Origin: Carettochelys insculpta
Taxonomy: Eukaryota > Chordata > Testudines > Carettochelyidae
DNA: 64,000 bases
Assembly: GCF_033958435.1 (NCBI RefSeq)
Contig: NC_134137.1
Span: forward strand, 105,782,501 to 105,846,500
Direction of reading: 5' to 3'
Of the stretch, positions 1 through 11,159 are shown piece after piece. The notes beneath the pieces were generated by a model that did not search any database, was not told the origin of the DNA, and saw only the letters and a program-made list of their open reading frames with translations. Every line of letters starts with the position of its first letter. The stretch's first letter is position 1. The position numbers and the translations under genes were made by a program.

Positions 1-99
1 TCAATAAACATTTAAAAAAAAAAGCCTTCAGTTAACTTTTAAAAGTAATCTTTAAACACCTGTGATGTATTTCCCATTTCCCACTTACTGATATCCAGG

Positions 100-1415
100 C
101 TGGGGGGAGCATCCAATGTGAAAGGTGCCTGCTGGTGGAATTTGTCAGGCAGCAGGTGGGAGAGCTGCAGGGGGAGGTGGCTAGGTTGAGGAGTATCTGA
201 ATTCATGAACAATTCCTGGACAGTATTCATGTGGAGACAGCTGAGGTAGCCGTCCCAGTACCCAGGACTGATGACCCACCACTGGTGGAGGAGGAGATGG
301 CTCAGGGTGGACACTGGCAGCTTATTACTTCTGGCAACAGGAAGTGCTCCACCCCTGCTCCCAACCCTCCCACCATGGTCCTAGGAAACCGCTATGCTGT
401 ACTTGATACAGGAGACAAGCAATCTCCCATTACAGCCGAGGAGAAGTCTACTACCCCCAAGGCAGAGACGTCAGCTGCCACCACTGTGAGGAGGAAATGT
501 AGAGTGGTGGTGGTCGGCGATTCTCTTCCGAGGGGGACAGAGGCACCCATATGTCGCCCTGACATTTCATCTTGGGAGGTATGCTGCCTGCTGGGGGCCC
601 GTATCCGAGATGTTACAGAAGTGTTGTCGAGGATTATCCAGCCCTCTGACCCTATGCTACTCATCCATGTGGGCACTAACGATACTGTGCGGTGTGACAC
701 TGAGAGGATCAAGAGTGACTACAGGGCTCTGGGAGTACAGGTGAAGGAGTTTGGGGTGCCAGTGGTATTCTCTTCAATCCTCCCTTTCAAAGGTAGGGGT
801 CCAGGCAGAGACAGGTGCATCCTGGAGGTGAATGCCTGGCTGTGTAAATGGTGTTGCCAGGAGAGCTTTGGCTTTCTTGACCATGGGATGCTATTCCAGG
901 AAGGACTGCTAGGCAGAGATGGCGTTTGCTTTTCGAGGAGAGGGAAGACCCTATTTGGACACAGACTGGCTAAGCTAATAAGGTGGGCTTTAAACTAGGT
1001 TCAACAGGGGCAGGGAAGCAAAGCCCACAGGTAAGTAGAGAAGATGGAGATCTGGGAGATGGGTCAGAAATGGGAGGGAGTAAGGGCTATAATGGCAGAG
1101 GAGAAGGAGGGTCAGGGCAAAACTGGGAGGCAAGATCAAATCATTATCTTAGATGCCTATATACATATGCAAGAAGTATGGGTAATAGGCAGGAAGAACT
1201 GGAAGTGCTAATAAATAAATACAACTATGACATTGTTGGCATCATGGGTGCCTCTGTCCCCCTCAGAAGAGAATGGATTAGAATGCTGGTATGGAAGGGT
1301 ACAGCTTGCTAAGGAAGGATAGACAGGGGAAAAAGGGAGAAGGTGTTGCCTTGTATATTAAAAATGTACACACTTGGACTGAGGTTACTGTTGACAGATG
1401 CTTCTAGTGTAGACA
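100..1415 (+). pseudogene. CR1 LINE relic: ORF1 esterase domain and start of ORF2 endonuclease
   Basis: This is a CR1-type non-LTR retrotransposon fragment. The open stretch at 231-998 (255 aa) is the C-terminal part of ORF1 and carries an SGNH-hydrolase/esterase domain: GDS at residues 96-98 (block I) and GTND at 148-151 (block III). Near the end RDGVC (229-233) stands where the family has RDGxH, so the catalytic His is replaced by Cys233. The frame continues upstream to about 100 but is cut by TGA at 198-200 where CR1 copies normally read Arg, so the Met at 231 is not a real start. From 983 the second frame reads into the beginning of ORF2 (YTYARSMGNRQEELEVL), the start of the endonuclease domain, which then breaks and resumes in another frame at about 1285-1380 (KDRQGKKGEGVALYIKN). 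The rest of ORF2 is absent, so this is a 3'-deleted, dead copy. Family identity is recognised by eye. Confidence 0.85.
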
Positions 1416-1589
1416 TAATCTTAATGTTTAAATATAACTTCATGTTGTTCCAAAATATTAGTTTTTATTTTGTGCATAAGAAGGAAAGAGATATGAGGGG
1501 GAAGATGAAGACAGGGTATGTAATGTGGTCCCCGTATACGTACAGTAAGTCCGCATCTGAAAACACTTACATGTATGTAGTACCCAGGG

Positions 1590-1790
1590 GCACTGAGCCC
1601 TCATCTGGGGTGAATAAAGTCTCTGCTCTACAGCCTTGGCTGAGAGCCAGCTGGCCTTTAGCTCGTGGTAGAGTGCAGGGTTTTAGACCCTATGCTCGCA
1701 GAGTGTATCCCTGGTGCCGGCAACCTGCATCTGTTGGCGTTACACGTGCTTATCTTTATTCATGGGAGTAGTCCCATGGAAGTCAAATAA
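1590..1790 (+). mobile_element. Possible tRNA-like SINE remnant
   Basis: Positions 1659-1673 (TAGCTCGTGGTAGAG) resemble a pol III A box, and a TATCCCTGG stretch at about 1708-1716 lies where a B box would fall, but the B box is poor. The segment ends with a short palindrome (CATGGGAGTAGTCCCATG, about 1762-1779). The ORF crossing it (1343-1771) has no recognisable protein. A decayed SINE is the best reading; an unclassified interspersed repeat is the alternative. Confidence 0.35.
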
Positions 1791-1799
1791 CGAATTTAA

Positions 1800-2611
1800 T
1801 TCTCAACATTTAGCTGTTAACTCAGTGGAACTGTGTGAAATGTGAGTAATAGTAAAGACATTTGTTTCCACGGCTTTGGTGTGATTTATAGAACATTTTG
1901 TACAAGTGTGTTATGCAGTGCATAAATTTATAAAGGTATTATGTGGTGTAAAATCTTATCCTGTACATAAGTAAAGGAGCTATAACTTTAATATCTTTGG
2001 GGATTATCGGAATTGCTTAGCATTAAATTTGAAGCTTCATTAAGTATTCAGTCAGCATTTTAATCTTTGTAAAATAGATAATTAAGGAGGGGAGAAATTA
2101 TTGCAATGAAAATTGTGTGATAAATGTTATCTTGTGATAGAATCCTCCTTTAATTTATGTATATAAATAGTACAGTATTTAATAAGCAGAGGTTTAAAGT
2201 TAGTGTTTTAGAGGAGGTAAAATTGAGTGGTAGGATTAAAGATTGTACATGGGAGATTAAAGTGTATTAAAGTAGATTATTGATAAATCAACTTTAAAAG
2301 GGAGATGTTAGAAAACAGTTGGAAGAAAAAGCATAGCAGTTGTGCAGTGGACTGCTAATAGTCATTTAAAAGAGCAAATAAGCAAATGCAAGAAGAACTG
2401 TGCACAGAAATATAACATCTGTCTTTGGGAAATCATTTGGACATTCAGTAATATTATTGCTCTTACTCAAATTTTTATCTGAAGTAATCAATGGATGAAA
2501 CTAGTCACTGTCTTGTTGTCTTTATTGTATTCTATCTTGTGTCAGGTCAAGAGAGAGTGGTAGCAAATTTTAATAGCTTAAGGTTGGAAGGGGCCAACTA
2601 TCAGTCTATCT
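1800..2611. other. AT-rich stretch without recognisable feature
   Basis: No open frame, repeat termini or RNA signature seen. Composition is AT-rich like the other non-repeat parts of the window. Confidence 0.5.
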
Positions 2612-3040
2612 GGCTACGTATACACTAGCCCCTTCCTTTCAGAAGGGGCATGGTAATGAGTGAGTTGGGAGATACTAATGAGATGCCGTCATGACTATGC
2701 AGTGCTTCATTAGCACAATGGCAGCCGCACGTGATTCGAAGCACTTTCAAATTGTGCACCACCCTTGTAGATGGGGCCTTTCAAAAGGACCCCTTGGACT
2801 TTGAAAATCCTTTCTTCCTATTTGGTTTTAGGGAGAAGGGGGTTTTCAATGTCCGGGGGTTCCTTTTGGAAGACCCTGGTTGACACAGGTGGCATGATTC
2901 AAAATCAGTGTTTTTGATTCGTGAGTGGCCACCATTATGCTAATGAGGTGCAGCATATTCATGGCAGCACCTCTGGCATCTTCCCAACTCTCTCATTACC
3001 ATGCACCTTCTGAAAGGAAGGCACTAGTGTAGACGTAGCC
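2612..3040. mobile_element. Foldback MITE (429 bp)
   Basis: The termini are inverted copies: GGCTACGTATACACTAG at the left and CTAGTGTAGACGTAGCC at the right. The two halves are long imperfect inverted repeats meeting near 2820-2840, with 'gctaatga(g)' motifs in each arm. The flanks are TCT on the left and TCC on the right, a possible 3-bp duplication with one mismatch. Short target duplications and these ends suggest a PIF/Harbinger-mobilised non-autonomous element. It has no coding capacity. Confidence 0.75.
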
Positions 3041-3326
3041 TCCATGTATTACTCTACTTACTTGACACTCAGTTTGCAAAGGCCCTTAGCAAAAGCCTGT
3101 TTCTGAAAAGTGCTGACTGCACTCTTCCATGACCATCTTTCGCTCCCAACGAAGGTAGGATCAAGCCCTAACCACCTGTCTAGGAATATACACTAAGAAA
3201 CTTAAACTGAATATTGGAAGTAGTGATGAAAATGTAATTATATAAATGGAATTTTTACCTAAAGTAAGAATGAAGGTTATGAAGGTCATATCTTGGAACA
3301 AAGTGAAGTATATTAGATATTCATAA

Positions 3327-3860
3327 ATAACAAGCAGTCCTGTAGACCTCAGAGACTAGCAAATATTTTAGGTCATGAGCTTGTGTGGGTAAGAGCTGTC
3401 TTAACTAGTAACCTGATACATTTGTTAGTTTCTAAGGCTATGTCTAAACAGCAGCCCTAGTTTGAAATAAGCTATTATGGAATAGCTATTCTGGAATAAA
3501 TATTTTGGAAAAGGGCTGCTACACACAAGGGCTACATCTACACAAGAGACTTTTCACAGCAAAACTGGGCTTTTGTCAACAGTTTGTCAGCAAAACCCAG
3601 CACATCCACTGGCAGCATTAAGCCTCTCCAAGTTCAGGTATAATGCCTCTCTCAACAGTGTTCTGTTGGCAAAACAGCCATGTAAATGCTCCAGGGTCCT
3701 TTTGTCAATATACAGGGCTTTGTGTTCCCCAGGCAGCCGTGTTGTTAGCCGTTCTGTTATCTAGAAATAACTTGGATGTGTGGCTGTAGCCTAAGGTGAT
3801 GCAGGACTGCTTGTTATTTGTGAAGCTACAGACTAACATGGCTACCCCCTGAGACTATAT
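3327..3860. mobile_element. Penelope-like terminal fragment, interrupted by a MITE
   Basis: The left piece (3327-3435) contains 'agcagtcctgtagacctcagagactagcaaa'-type sequence and the right piece (3792-3860) contains 'gcaggactgcttgtta' and 'acagactaacatggctacc'. These are the inverted arms typical of Penelope-like element ends in this genome; a related piece occurs at 5393-5531. The two pieces are partly complementary and were one unit before insertion of the element at 3436-3791. No reverse-transcriptase or endonuclease sequence is attached. Confidence 0.55.
3436..3791. mobile_element. MITE with TAA target duplication
   Basis: Begins GGCTATGTCT and ends TGGCTGTAGCC. TAA is present directly before (3433-3435) and after (3792-3794), the 3-bp TWA-type duplication made by PIF/Harbinger elements. 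A second MITE-like terminus (GGCTACATCTACAC, about 3530) lies inside, so this may be two elements nested or fused. Non-coding. Confidence 0.65.
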
Positions 3861-5295
3861 TAGATATTATACATAACACCTTAAGGGCCTGAATTTATAT
3901 GAGGAATTAGAGTTCAAATTTCTATTTTGTACTATATTGGATAAATTTGATTATTACAGGAACTTCTCAATCAGTTTTCAATTTCAGCTCAGAGAAAACC
4001 TTTGGCTAGATATCTAGCCAAGCATTGTACTCAAGTTGATATCAGGAAGATGATGAGAGAACCCTTGTTGTGAATGTTACCAAAATGTTTGATCCCTTGA
4101 GATATATCTGAATATATCCTTGGTTTAAAGAAAAAGATAGTGTATTTTGCTCTGTTGTTAACATCATGGAGTAAGCATAATCTGACAGCTCAGCTCTTCC
4201 GATGGTTGTATATTGAAAGAATCAGATATTTAGAACTTAGAACCATTTATCATGTTTATTTATATTAGCCATTATTTGCAATAAAGTTTTACATTAATAT
4301 TTACAAACATTTCAAATGGCATTTTATTTGAACGCTCTAATACACATTTTGAATATATTTATCTTTTAGAAGTGATTTTGAAGAAAAGGATTTGAATATA
4401 GTATCAGTGACTTGTACAAGTAACATATTGATTTTACAAGTACATCTAGTAACTAAACCTTGATGGTCTCTGGAGGGACCAAAACAGATGTGAAGCAATA
4501 CCTTAACTGAATTTTTTAGTTTTCTGTGTTTTTAATCTGCATCATTAACATACTCTTCAAAAAGGTATGAAGAGTTCTTAACCAAGCGTTTCCTACATCC
4601 CAAAAATGTATGGGGAATATAAGTTACTGTTATGCAGCCAGTTATAACTCAAATTTTCATCTTCATCAGGGATTGCCTTTTAAAATTCACGTAAGTCACT
4701 TACTGCTGTAAACCAGATTTTCAAAAGATTAAGTTGGGACTTCTATTCTTGAAAACTTTGTCAAAATGCAAATAATTAAATTATGTTTAATTTATTGGAA
4801 TTCTGATCTCATTGTAAAAACTGAACATTTATTTTGGTGTTAGATTTTATGCCACTGAAAACTCTTTTCTTCACAAAAAGAATATTTTCAGCTTCCGTGA
4901 ATACGGTTTTAGCCATCACTAAAACACCTACGCATGTTTAGCTTGTAATGCATGAGTAGACCTATTGAAATGCCCACTTCTTTGATTACGTGGTCAAGTT
5001 CTTAATTTATGGTATTTTATTTGCCTGTAGCACTTTTATGAAGCTTAAATAAGATGCCAAATTAATAGCAGCATGTTTAAAAACAATGTTTACAATTAAC
5101 TTTAAATTTTAATCTAAAATTGTAGTAGCACGTTTTTTTCAAATATGTTTGAAAACTGATTTAAACAAGATTGGAGCTTTGTAATAAGGGATTTGCATAA
5201 TTGATTTAAATTTCTGCATTCTAACCCTTTGTCTTGAAATCTCTCTAGAACTTTTTTCGGGATAATTAAAAGTTAACTTTATGAATAAGAACATA
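3861..5295. other. AT-rich non-coding stretch
   Basis: No coding frame, terminal repeat or structured RNA was recognised. Short T/A runs are the only visible texture. Confidence 0.5.
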
Positions 5296-5392
5296 ATAAT
5301 ATCCATATTGGGTTGCACAAAAGGTCCATTAGCCCAGCTTCCCAACAGTGGCCAATGCCAGGTGTCCCAGAGGCATCCTAGAATAGGTAGTC
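5296..5392 (-). mobile_element. CR1-like 3' tail fragment
   Basis: On the minus strand this reads like the 3' tail seen on the plus strand at 57285-57372 (CACTGTTGG-AAG, then a TGGACTAATGGACC-like stretch). Only the tail remains. Confidence 0.5.
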
Positions 5393-5531
5393 ATCAAAAA
5401 ACAATGAGAAGTCCTGTGGCACCTTTCTAGACTGACAGATTTACTGGAGCATAAACTTTTTTGGGCAAATACGTACTTTGACACATGCATGAATTTATCT
5501 AGGTCTTGCATTTATGCATGAATTTATCTAG
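5393..5531. mobile_element. Penelope-like terminal fragment
   Basis: Contains 'agtcctgtggcacct', 'agactgacagattta' and 'gagcataaac' in the order found at Penelope-like element ends. The last part holds a direct duplication: 'atgcatgaatttatctagg' occurs at about 5484-5503 and again at about 5515-5533. Confidence 0.55.
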
Positions 5532-5589
5532 GGGTTTGTTAGCTGGTGGCCGGGTAATGTGCGGTGAGGTACCAACTATGCCCTTGTTA

Positions 5590-5865
5590 CCATCCGAGTC
5601 TTTAACTGCTAGAGCTCAGGGCTCCTTCGCAGCGGGCAGCCTGGGCCAGGCTGACGGATGCCCCAGGGTCCTAAACACCCGAGTCTTTTACTGCTAGAGC
5701 AGGGAGTTCCTTCACAGCGGGCAGCCAAAATTGGCTGACGGGTGCCCCAATGGTACCACTAAGAGCCTTTCCACACCCAAGACTTCAACTGCTAGGACGC
5801 ACTGTTCCGTCACAGCGGGCAGCCAGGATTGGCTGACCGGTGCCCCAGGAGTCTGCCCCGTGGAG
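5590..5865 (-). repeat. Three tandem ~90-bp repeats inside the LTR
   Basis: Three diverged units begin with 'ccgagtcttta', 'ccgagtctttta' and 'ccaagacttcaa' (about 5595, 5681 and 5779). Each contains 'cagcgggcagcc', then 'ggctga(c)cgg/gatgcccca'. The related LTR at 32.4 kb has about two units, so the array varies in number between copies. Confidence 0.75.
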
Positions 5866-6380
5866 GTGGCACGACTCTACGCTAGGCTCTTAGCACTCTC
5901 ACCTATGGCCAGGTTGTGGTAACCAAACGGTTAAAGTTCTTTTGATTGTGCCGGCTGTGTTGCAGTGGCAAAGAGTAACAGCAGTCAGGCTTAGATCTTA
6001 ACTAGTTACAAGTTTATTAAGCTACAGTTATAAGCGTGCGGTTACAAAAGGCTATTGTCTGCTTCTTATATGCTAGCAGAGTACAGGTGTTAACAGGTTA
6101 TGTTACAATCCAATACAATGACATCTTACTACAACGATATCAATCTATAGAGCTCTAATTCTTTAACTGTGTACACCAAAAGGAGACCTTAATGTGGGTA
6201 CATCTTACCCTCCTTGCGTCTCTCGATACCAGCGTAGCCAAGCCAGGATCGGTCACTCAATTCTACGGAAAGACGAATACGAGGTTGGGCATCCCCATTT
6301 GTGGACCTCAGGAGGCAATCACCTGACCCGACGAGCAGGTAGTTGGTGAAGATGCGCTCAGAATCAGAGTGCTGCTGGGC

Positions 6381-6394
6381 CCATCTTTATATCC
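6381..6394 (-). promoter_or_regulatory. LTR TATA box
   Basis: The minus strand reads GGATATAAAGATGG. The other LTR of this family has GGTATAAAGTAGG at the corresponding place (33161-33173). Conservation of the motif and its spacing to the AATAAA signal supports an LTR core promoter. Confidence 0.6.
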
Positions 6395-6829
6395 CTTGAG
6401 TCATGTATTCTCTTTCTTATCTATGGTGTCAGATCGTACTGGTCTGTCTTTTGTGACACCAGTTTTTACAAGGGCAATTCTTACTTAATTTGAACTTGTA
6501 AGACAGGAGATAAAGAATTTGGGAGTACAGGACATTCTTTTACAAGGGTGGAGATTTCTCTTCTGGGATGGCTGTGTGGGTGCATCACTCCATTAATGCC
6601 AGCCAGGGTAATTTCCTGAGGCCCTCCTATTGACAGTTGGCCTGTTAGCCCTTTTATCTGTACTTTCTGTTTCTCAGGGTCACGATGAGCTAGCACATCT
6701 GGGCCTCTGTGGGAGACATCAAAGACTGTGCCGTCAGCAGCTGTTCCGTGCCCTGTGTGCTTGTGGGGCACCTCAGGAGGGGCAGCAAGCTGGCTTGTAA
6801 GGGGGAGACATTTGTCTGGCTACAGGGTT

Positions 6830-7495
6830 ATAGTGGACCACAAATTAAATATGAGTCAAGAGTGTGATGCTGTTGCAAAAAAAGCAAACATGATTGTGGG
6901 ATGCATTAATAGGTGTGTTGTTAACAAGACATGAGAAGTCATTCTTTTGCTCTACTCTGCGCTGGTTAGGCTTCAGTTGGAGCATTGTGTCCAGTTTTGG
7001 GTGCCACGTTTCAAGGAAGATGTGGAGAAATTGGAAAGAGTCCAGAAAAGAGCAACAAGAATGATCAAAGGTCTAGAGAACATGACTTATGAAGAAAGGC
7101 TGAAAGAATTGGGCTTGTTTAGTTTGGAAAATAGAAGATTGAGGAGGGACATGATAGCGGTTTTCAGGTATCTAAAAGGGTGTCGTAAGGAGGAGGGAGA
7201 AAACTTGTTCTTCTTGGCCTCTGAGGATAGAACAAGAAGCAATGGGCATAAACTGCAGCAAGGGCGGTTTAGGTGGGACATTAGGAAAAAGTTCCTAACT
7301 GTCAGAGTGGTCAAACGCTGGAATAAATTGCCTAGGGAGGTTGTGGAATCTCCATCTCTGGAGATATTTAAGAACAGGTTAGATAAGTGTTTATCAGGGG
7401 TGGTCTAGACAGTACTTGGTCCTGCCATGAGGGCAGGGGGCTGGACACAATGACCTCTCAAAGCGTCTTCCAGTCTTAGCATTCCATGATTCCTT
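6830..7495 (+). pseudogene. CR1 LINE ORF2 C-terminus and 3' end
   Basis: The translation matches the thumb/C-terminal part of CR1 ORF2: VDHKLNMSQECDAVAKKANM, then ALVRLQLEHCVQFWVP, LERVQKRATRMIKGL and FRWDIRKKFLTVRVVKRWN. The long open frame 6947-7408 (153 aa) is only the part after an internal TGA at 6932-6934; upstream the same frame continues from about 6836. The TGA sits where Arg (CGA) would be expected. After the stop at 7408 a short 3' UTR ends near 'attccatgattc' (about 7479-7491), the CR1-type tail. Strongly 5'-truncated, as most CR1 copies are. The solo LTR sits exactly at its 5' edge. Confidence 0.85.
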
Positions 7496-8480
7496 TCTGA
7501 ATCCTGATAAAGGCCTGTTCTTCACAACATCCTCTGGCAGGGAGTTCCACAAGTTGACTCTGCATTGTGCGAAGACATCCTTCTTTTGTTTGTTTTAAAT
7601 CTGCTGTCTATTAATTTCATTTGGTGAACCCTAGTTCTTGTGCTAAACAAACTAGTAAGCATTTTTTCCTTATTTACTCTCTCCATGCCAGTTGTGATAT
7701 TATAGATTTCTGTTTTCTAAACTGGTAAGTTTGTCTTTTAATCTCTTCTCTCATGGCAGGTGTTCCAAACCTGTAATCATTTTTGTTACCCTTTTCTGAA
7801 CTTTTTCCAATAACAAGATACCGTTTTTTTGAGATGAAGTGACCACTTCCTCACACAGTATTCAAGATGTGGGCATACCATGGGTTTATATAAAGGAAAT
7901 AAGATATTCTCTATCCCTTTTTAATGATTCCTAACATTCTATTTGCTTTTGTGACTGCTGCAGCATGTTGCGTGGATTATTTCAGAGAATTATGTGCAAT
8001 GACTCCAAGATTTCTCTGAGTAATAATAGCTAATTTATTTCCAATCATTTTGTATGCATATTGAGGGTTATGTTTTCCAATATGCATTAATTTGCTTTTA
8101 TCAACATTAAAATTAATCTACCATTTTGTTGCCCAGTCACCCAGTTTTGTGAAATCCTTTTGAAGTGCTTTAGAGTCTGCTTTGGACCTAAGTCTTTACC
8201 CCTTTCTCCAGATCGTTTATGTTGAATAGGATAGGTCCCACTACTGTCCCCTGTGGGACACCACTAGTTACCCATCTCCATTCTGAAAACTGACCATTTA
8301 TTCCTATGCTTTATTTTCTTTCTTTTGATCAGTTAGCAGTCCATGACAGGACCTTTCCTCTTATCCCATGGCTGCTTACTTAATAGCCTTTGGTGAGATA
8401 TCATATCAAAGGCTTCCTGGAAATGTAAGTACATTATATCCACTGGATCCCCCTGGGCCAGGCTACTTAAGGACATGGAT
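7496..8480 (-). pseudogene. CR1-like LINE ORF2 relic, antisense
   Basis: The minus strand translates, with many stops, as a CR1-type ORF2. At about 8400-8480 it gives DIMYLHFQEAFDMISHQRLL (the D..KAFD reverse-transcriptase region, with the Lys changed). At about 8240 it gives CPTGDSSGT. At about 7770-7910 it gives PMVCPHLEYCVRKWS and GKSSEKGNKND, the segment equivalent to PHLEYCVQFWSP...ERVQ. Near 7500-7570 it gives QLVELPARGCCEE. It is more decayed than the sense CR1 next to it and belongs to an older or different subfamily. The two CR1 pieces lie tail to tail at about 7495. Confidence 0.7.
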
Positions 8481-9222
8481 TTACAAATAAGTTGAATGCA
8501 GGAGATCTATAATGCCAGCAGTAATGCCCTTATACAGAAATATCTCTACATTATTGTGTATAAATGTGTACAAATGCATGCACATGATTCTTAGTATTTA
8601 TAAACATATAGCATTAAATATACTTACAAAGCTCTTAAACATTTGTAAATTTTTATAGACATGTAGGGAATAAAGTTCTAATGTAAATAGAATAGGGTTA
8701 AACAGCGGCCTTCAGCTTTCTCACACTGAACAAACAGTAGGATGAACAATACCTCAAACCCTTTTGAACAAAACTGATGGTCCATTGTAGGCTGCCACAA
8801 CTATAGTTGGGCATCATCTGTCTGATCTGCTGAAATCACCAATTTAATCAAGCCAGATGACAAAACCCTGTGTTAGCCCACTCATTTTGGAAAGCAGTCA
8901 CCTTCCTCTGCAGTAAGTCTGAGGCTTTGTCTATGCAAATTGTATATCTTCCACTTTACCAATAAAGTTAAATCATTACAGCTCCCCCATGTATAAAAGG
9001 GATTGTGATATAGCTTACTCCTGTATATAAAGGAAAATCAGAGATACAAACATAGGCATCTTCTACTAGAGGGTCTTTGAATTTAACTGTGAGTGCTCCA
9101 GTTGGGAAGGTCCTGAGTGCGGCAGTCCTGCCGGGGAGGCTGCATCTGCGCTACCAGCTAAATTCAAATTTAAGGCGATTAGCTCAGTTGTACCAAGTGG
9201 CTGTCTTCACTGTAAATACCAC
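8481..9222. other. No recognisable feature
   Basis: AT-rich DNA with no coding frame or repeat terminus that I can support. Confidence 0.45.
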
Positions 9223-9224
9223 TA

Positions 9225-9712
9225 CAGTATTCCCTCGATTTACGTGGAGGTTGTGTAAATTGGGGGGCGGGGAGATCCCTGGAATTCCCCTGCCTGGGGG
9301 AGCAGGCAGCTGGAGCCTCTTCAGAGTTCTGCTGCTCCCCCCCAGCTGGGGGAAGCTGGGGAGCAGCAGCGCTCCACCTCTGTTCCAGCCGCCAGCTTCC
9401 CCTGGGTGGGAGAAGCAGTGTGGCCACTAGCTCTAGCTGCTGGCTTCCCCAGCAGGGGGAGGTGTGTGGGAGGCCGGAGGGGGCAGCCATGCAGTCCATG
9501 GCTTCTCCCAGCTGCGGGGCACACATCTTCTTACGACGCAGTTTCTCCCAGCTGGGAGAAACCGCTGAGCAAGCAGCTGTGTGCCCACTGGGGTCTCCCA
9601 GCTGAGGGAGCCAGGGGCTGGAGCTGGCGGGGTGGTTAGTTTTGACTTGCACTTAACTCACATGAATGTGAGTTAATCATAAATTGAAATCATGCTTCTC
9701 AAGGGTTTACTG
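9225..9712. mobile_element. Tigger/mariner-like non-autonomous element (488 bp)
   Basis: The left end is CAGTATTCCCTCGATTTACG and the right end, reversed, is CAGTAAACCCTTGAGAAGC. TA is on both sides (9223-9224 and 9713-9714), the TA duplication of Tc1/mariner-type transposons. The interior (9290-9620) is GC-rich with many imperfect 'cagctgggggaa' and 'cccagctg' units; the overlapping open frames on both strands there come from this low-complexity sequence. Confidence 0.6.
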
Positions 9713-9714
9713 TA

Positions 9715-10289
9715 GCTCGGTTGAGTTAGCGCTAGTATCGCTGTCATAGCTTCATTGCAACCAGGTGGGTGTCATGTCAAGTTCGAATTTAGAAGTTTGA
9801 GTGAAGGCTAGTGTGGAAGCGCCATGTCTTTGAATCGAATTCATTAGCCTCCAGAGGCTGACTGGCGCTGCTGCACCTGGTTCCTCATTCCCCACCGCTC
9901 ATGGGAACCAGGAAACTGACTGGCGCTGCTGCGCCTGGCTCCCTGCTGTGCTTGGCTCCTGCAAGCCAGGTGTAGCAGTGCTGGTCAGTCTCCTGGGTCC
10001 CCCAGGCTCTGGGGACCCAGGAACCAGGCAGCAGGGTGAGAGCTGCTGACAGTGGGGGTGCAGCAGGGCTCGGGGGGAGGGTGCAGAATGTGGGGCTGAG
10101 GGAACTGTGGGATAGGATAGGTTCCCACAGTGCAGTCGTGCAATGGTTGATGTTTGGCCGTTCTGTGTGGCAGCACTAACTCGACTTTGTGGGGGAGTGA
10201 GGACACTCAAAATTGAATTTATAAAATCCAGTGTTACAAAATCAAATTTAATCAGATCAAATTTATCTGGTAGTGTAGATGTAGCCAGA
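9715..10289. mobile_element. MITE-like segment with one recognisable end
   Basis: The right end is TAGTGTAGATGTAGCC, the terminus of the local MITE family, preceded by AT-rich 'aaatttaatcagatcaaattta'-type sequence. No matching left terminus was found, so the left limit is uncertain. The middle holds repeated 'ctgactggcgctgctg' motifs (about 9859 and 9915). Confidence 0.4.
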
Positions 10290-10528
10290 GACTGCAACTT
10301 CCACGTTACCTTGGGGAGGGGATGCTTCCACTTCCAGGAAATGCAGGCATAGCCTTTGGTGGATTCCATCCTGGGCAGTAAAGGAAAAATACTTTTGAAT
10401 TAGACCTCTGGCCGAGGTCAGCTCAGGCTTATTTCTGGAGACTCCCCAGGTATACCACTGAGTGTGTACAGGGTCCAGCCAGGTGGAGGCAAGGCCAAGA
10501 GTAATTTCTGCAGCTACAGAGGATAGAG

Positions 10529-11140
10529 CAGTGTTTACCTATTTTATTTGGCCATGGAACCCTTTTAAACATGAAAGAATTTTGTGGAAATCCATTCCCA
10601 AGCTTTACCACTCTCAGCCCCCACATCTGTCCCCCATTCCCAAGCTTTATCCCCCATCCCACAAACCTGCTTCCTCATCCCCAGGCTTAACCTCTCTCAG
10701 CCCCAAACCCACCCCTGCATCCTCAAGATTCACCTGCCTCAGCCCCAAACAGGCCCCCAAGACTAACCTCTCCATGATGCTGGCTGGGGAGGTTCTCTCA
10801 GGCGGCCATGTGCACCTATCAGAAGGAAGGCTGGTGCAGAGGTGTTCCTGTTCCACTGGTGGCTGGTGAACTGAGCCATGCCGACCAGAAGGGTGTGGCT
10901 GCTCGGGTAGTGAGGTGAGTAAGGGGCTCTCTGTGGCGCTCAGCTCTGCCGCCAATGAAATAATGGATGTAACTTCAGTTCATTTCACACACTCCTGCCA
11001 GCTGTTAAACCAATTAAATTTAGTTTTACTGTTTCAGTGGCAGCAGGGCAGGGAGCTGCAGAAGAGTTTTCTTGTGGAACCCTTATTTTCACTTGTGGAT
11101 AGAGGATTGACACCTATCCAACTTCACCTCTGGGATACTC
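10529..11140. mobile_element. hAT-like non-autonomous fragment with C-rich repeats
   Basis: The left end 'cagtgtttacctattttatttggccatggaaccc' has the CAGTGTTT...TGGAACCC look of hAT termini, and 'gtggaaccc' recurs near 11085. Between 10600 and 10770 there are degenerate repeats of 'ttcccaagcttta' and 'ctcagccccaaac'. Open frames on both strands here reflect this repeat. Confidence 0.35.
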
Positions 11141-11159
11141 AGGATCTCCTTTACTTTTG

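Larger units (their letters stand above)
5537..6824 (-). mobile_element. Solo LTR, copy 1 (1288 bp)
   Basis: The segment starts TGTTAGC and ends GGCTACA (TG...CA ends) and is flanked by the exact 5-bp duplication GGGTT (5532-5536 and 6825-6829). A 1211-bp relative with the same ends lies at 32432-33642. Signals show it reads on the minus strand: a TATA motif (minus TATAAAG, within 6381-6394) followed about 370 bp later by AATAAA (plus-strand positions 6013-6018). The region beyond the poly(A) signal carries tandem repeats. No internal retroviral or gypsy gene is next to it, so this is a recombination-derived solo LTR. A 5-bp duplication fits an endogenous retrovirus or gypsy-like element; sequence alone does not decide. 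Confidence 0.8.

Noticed and set aside
1659..1735. Functional tRNA gene
   Set aside because: A-box-like sequence only; no cloverleaf could be drawn and the B box is poor. Kept only as a possible SINE.
5590..5865. CRISPR-like array of repeats
   Set aside because: The ~90-bp units abut without spacers, are diverged and lie inside a eukaryotic LTR.
5537..6824. Endogenous retrovirus with internal genes
   Set aside because: No gag, pol or env sequence flanks either LTR copy; both are solo LTRs.
9077..9652. Overlapping long ORFs on both strands
   Set aside because: They arise from GC-rich imperfect repeats inside a TA-flanked Tigger-like element and read equally well on both strands.
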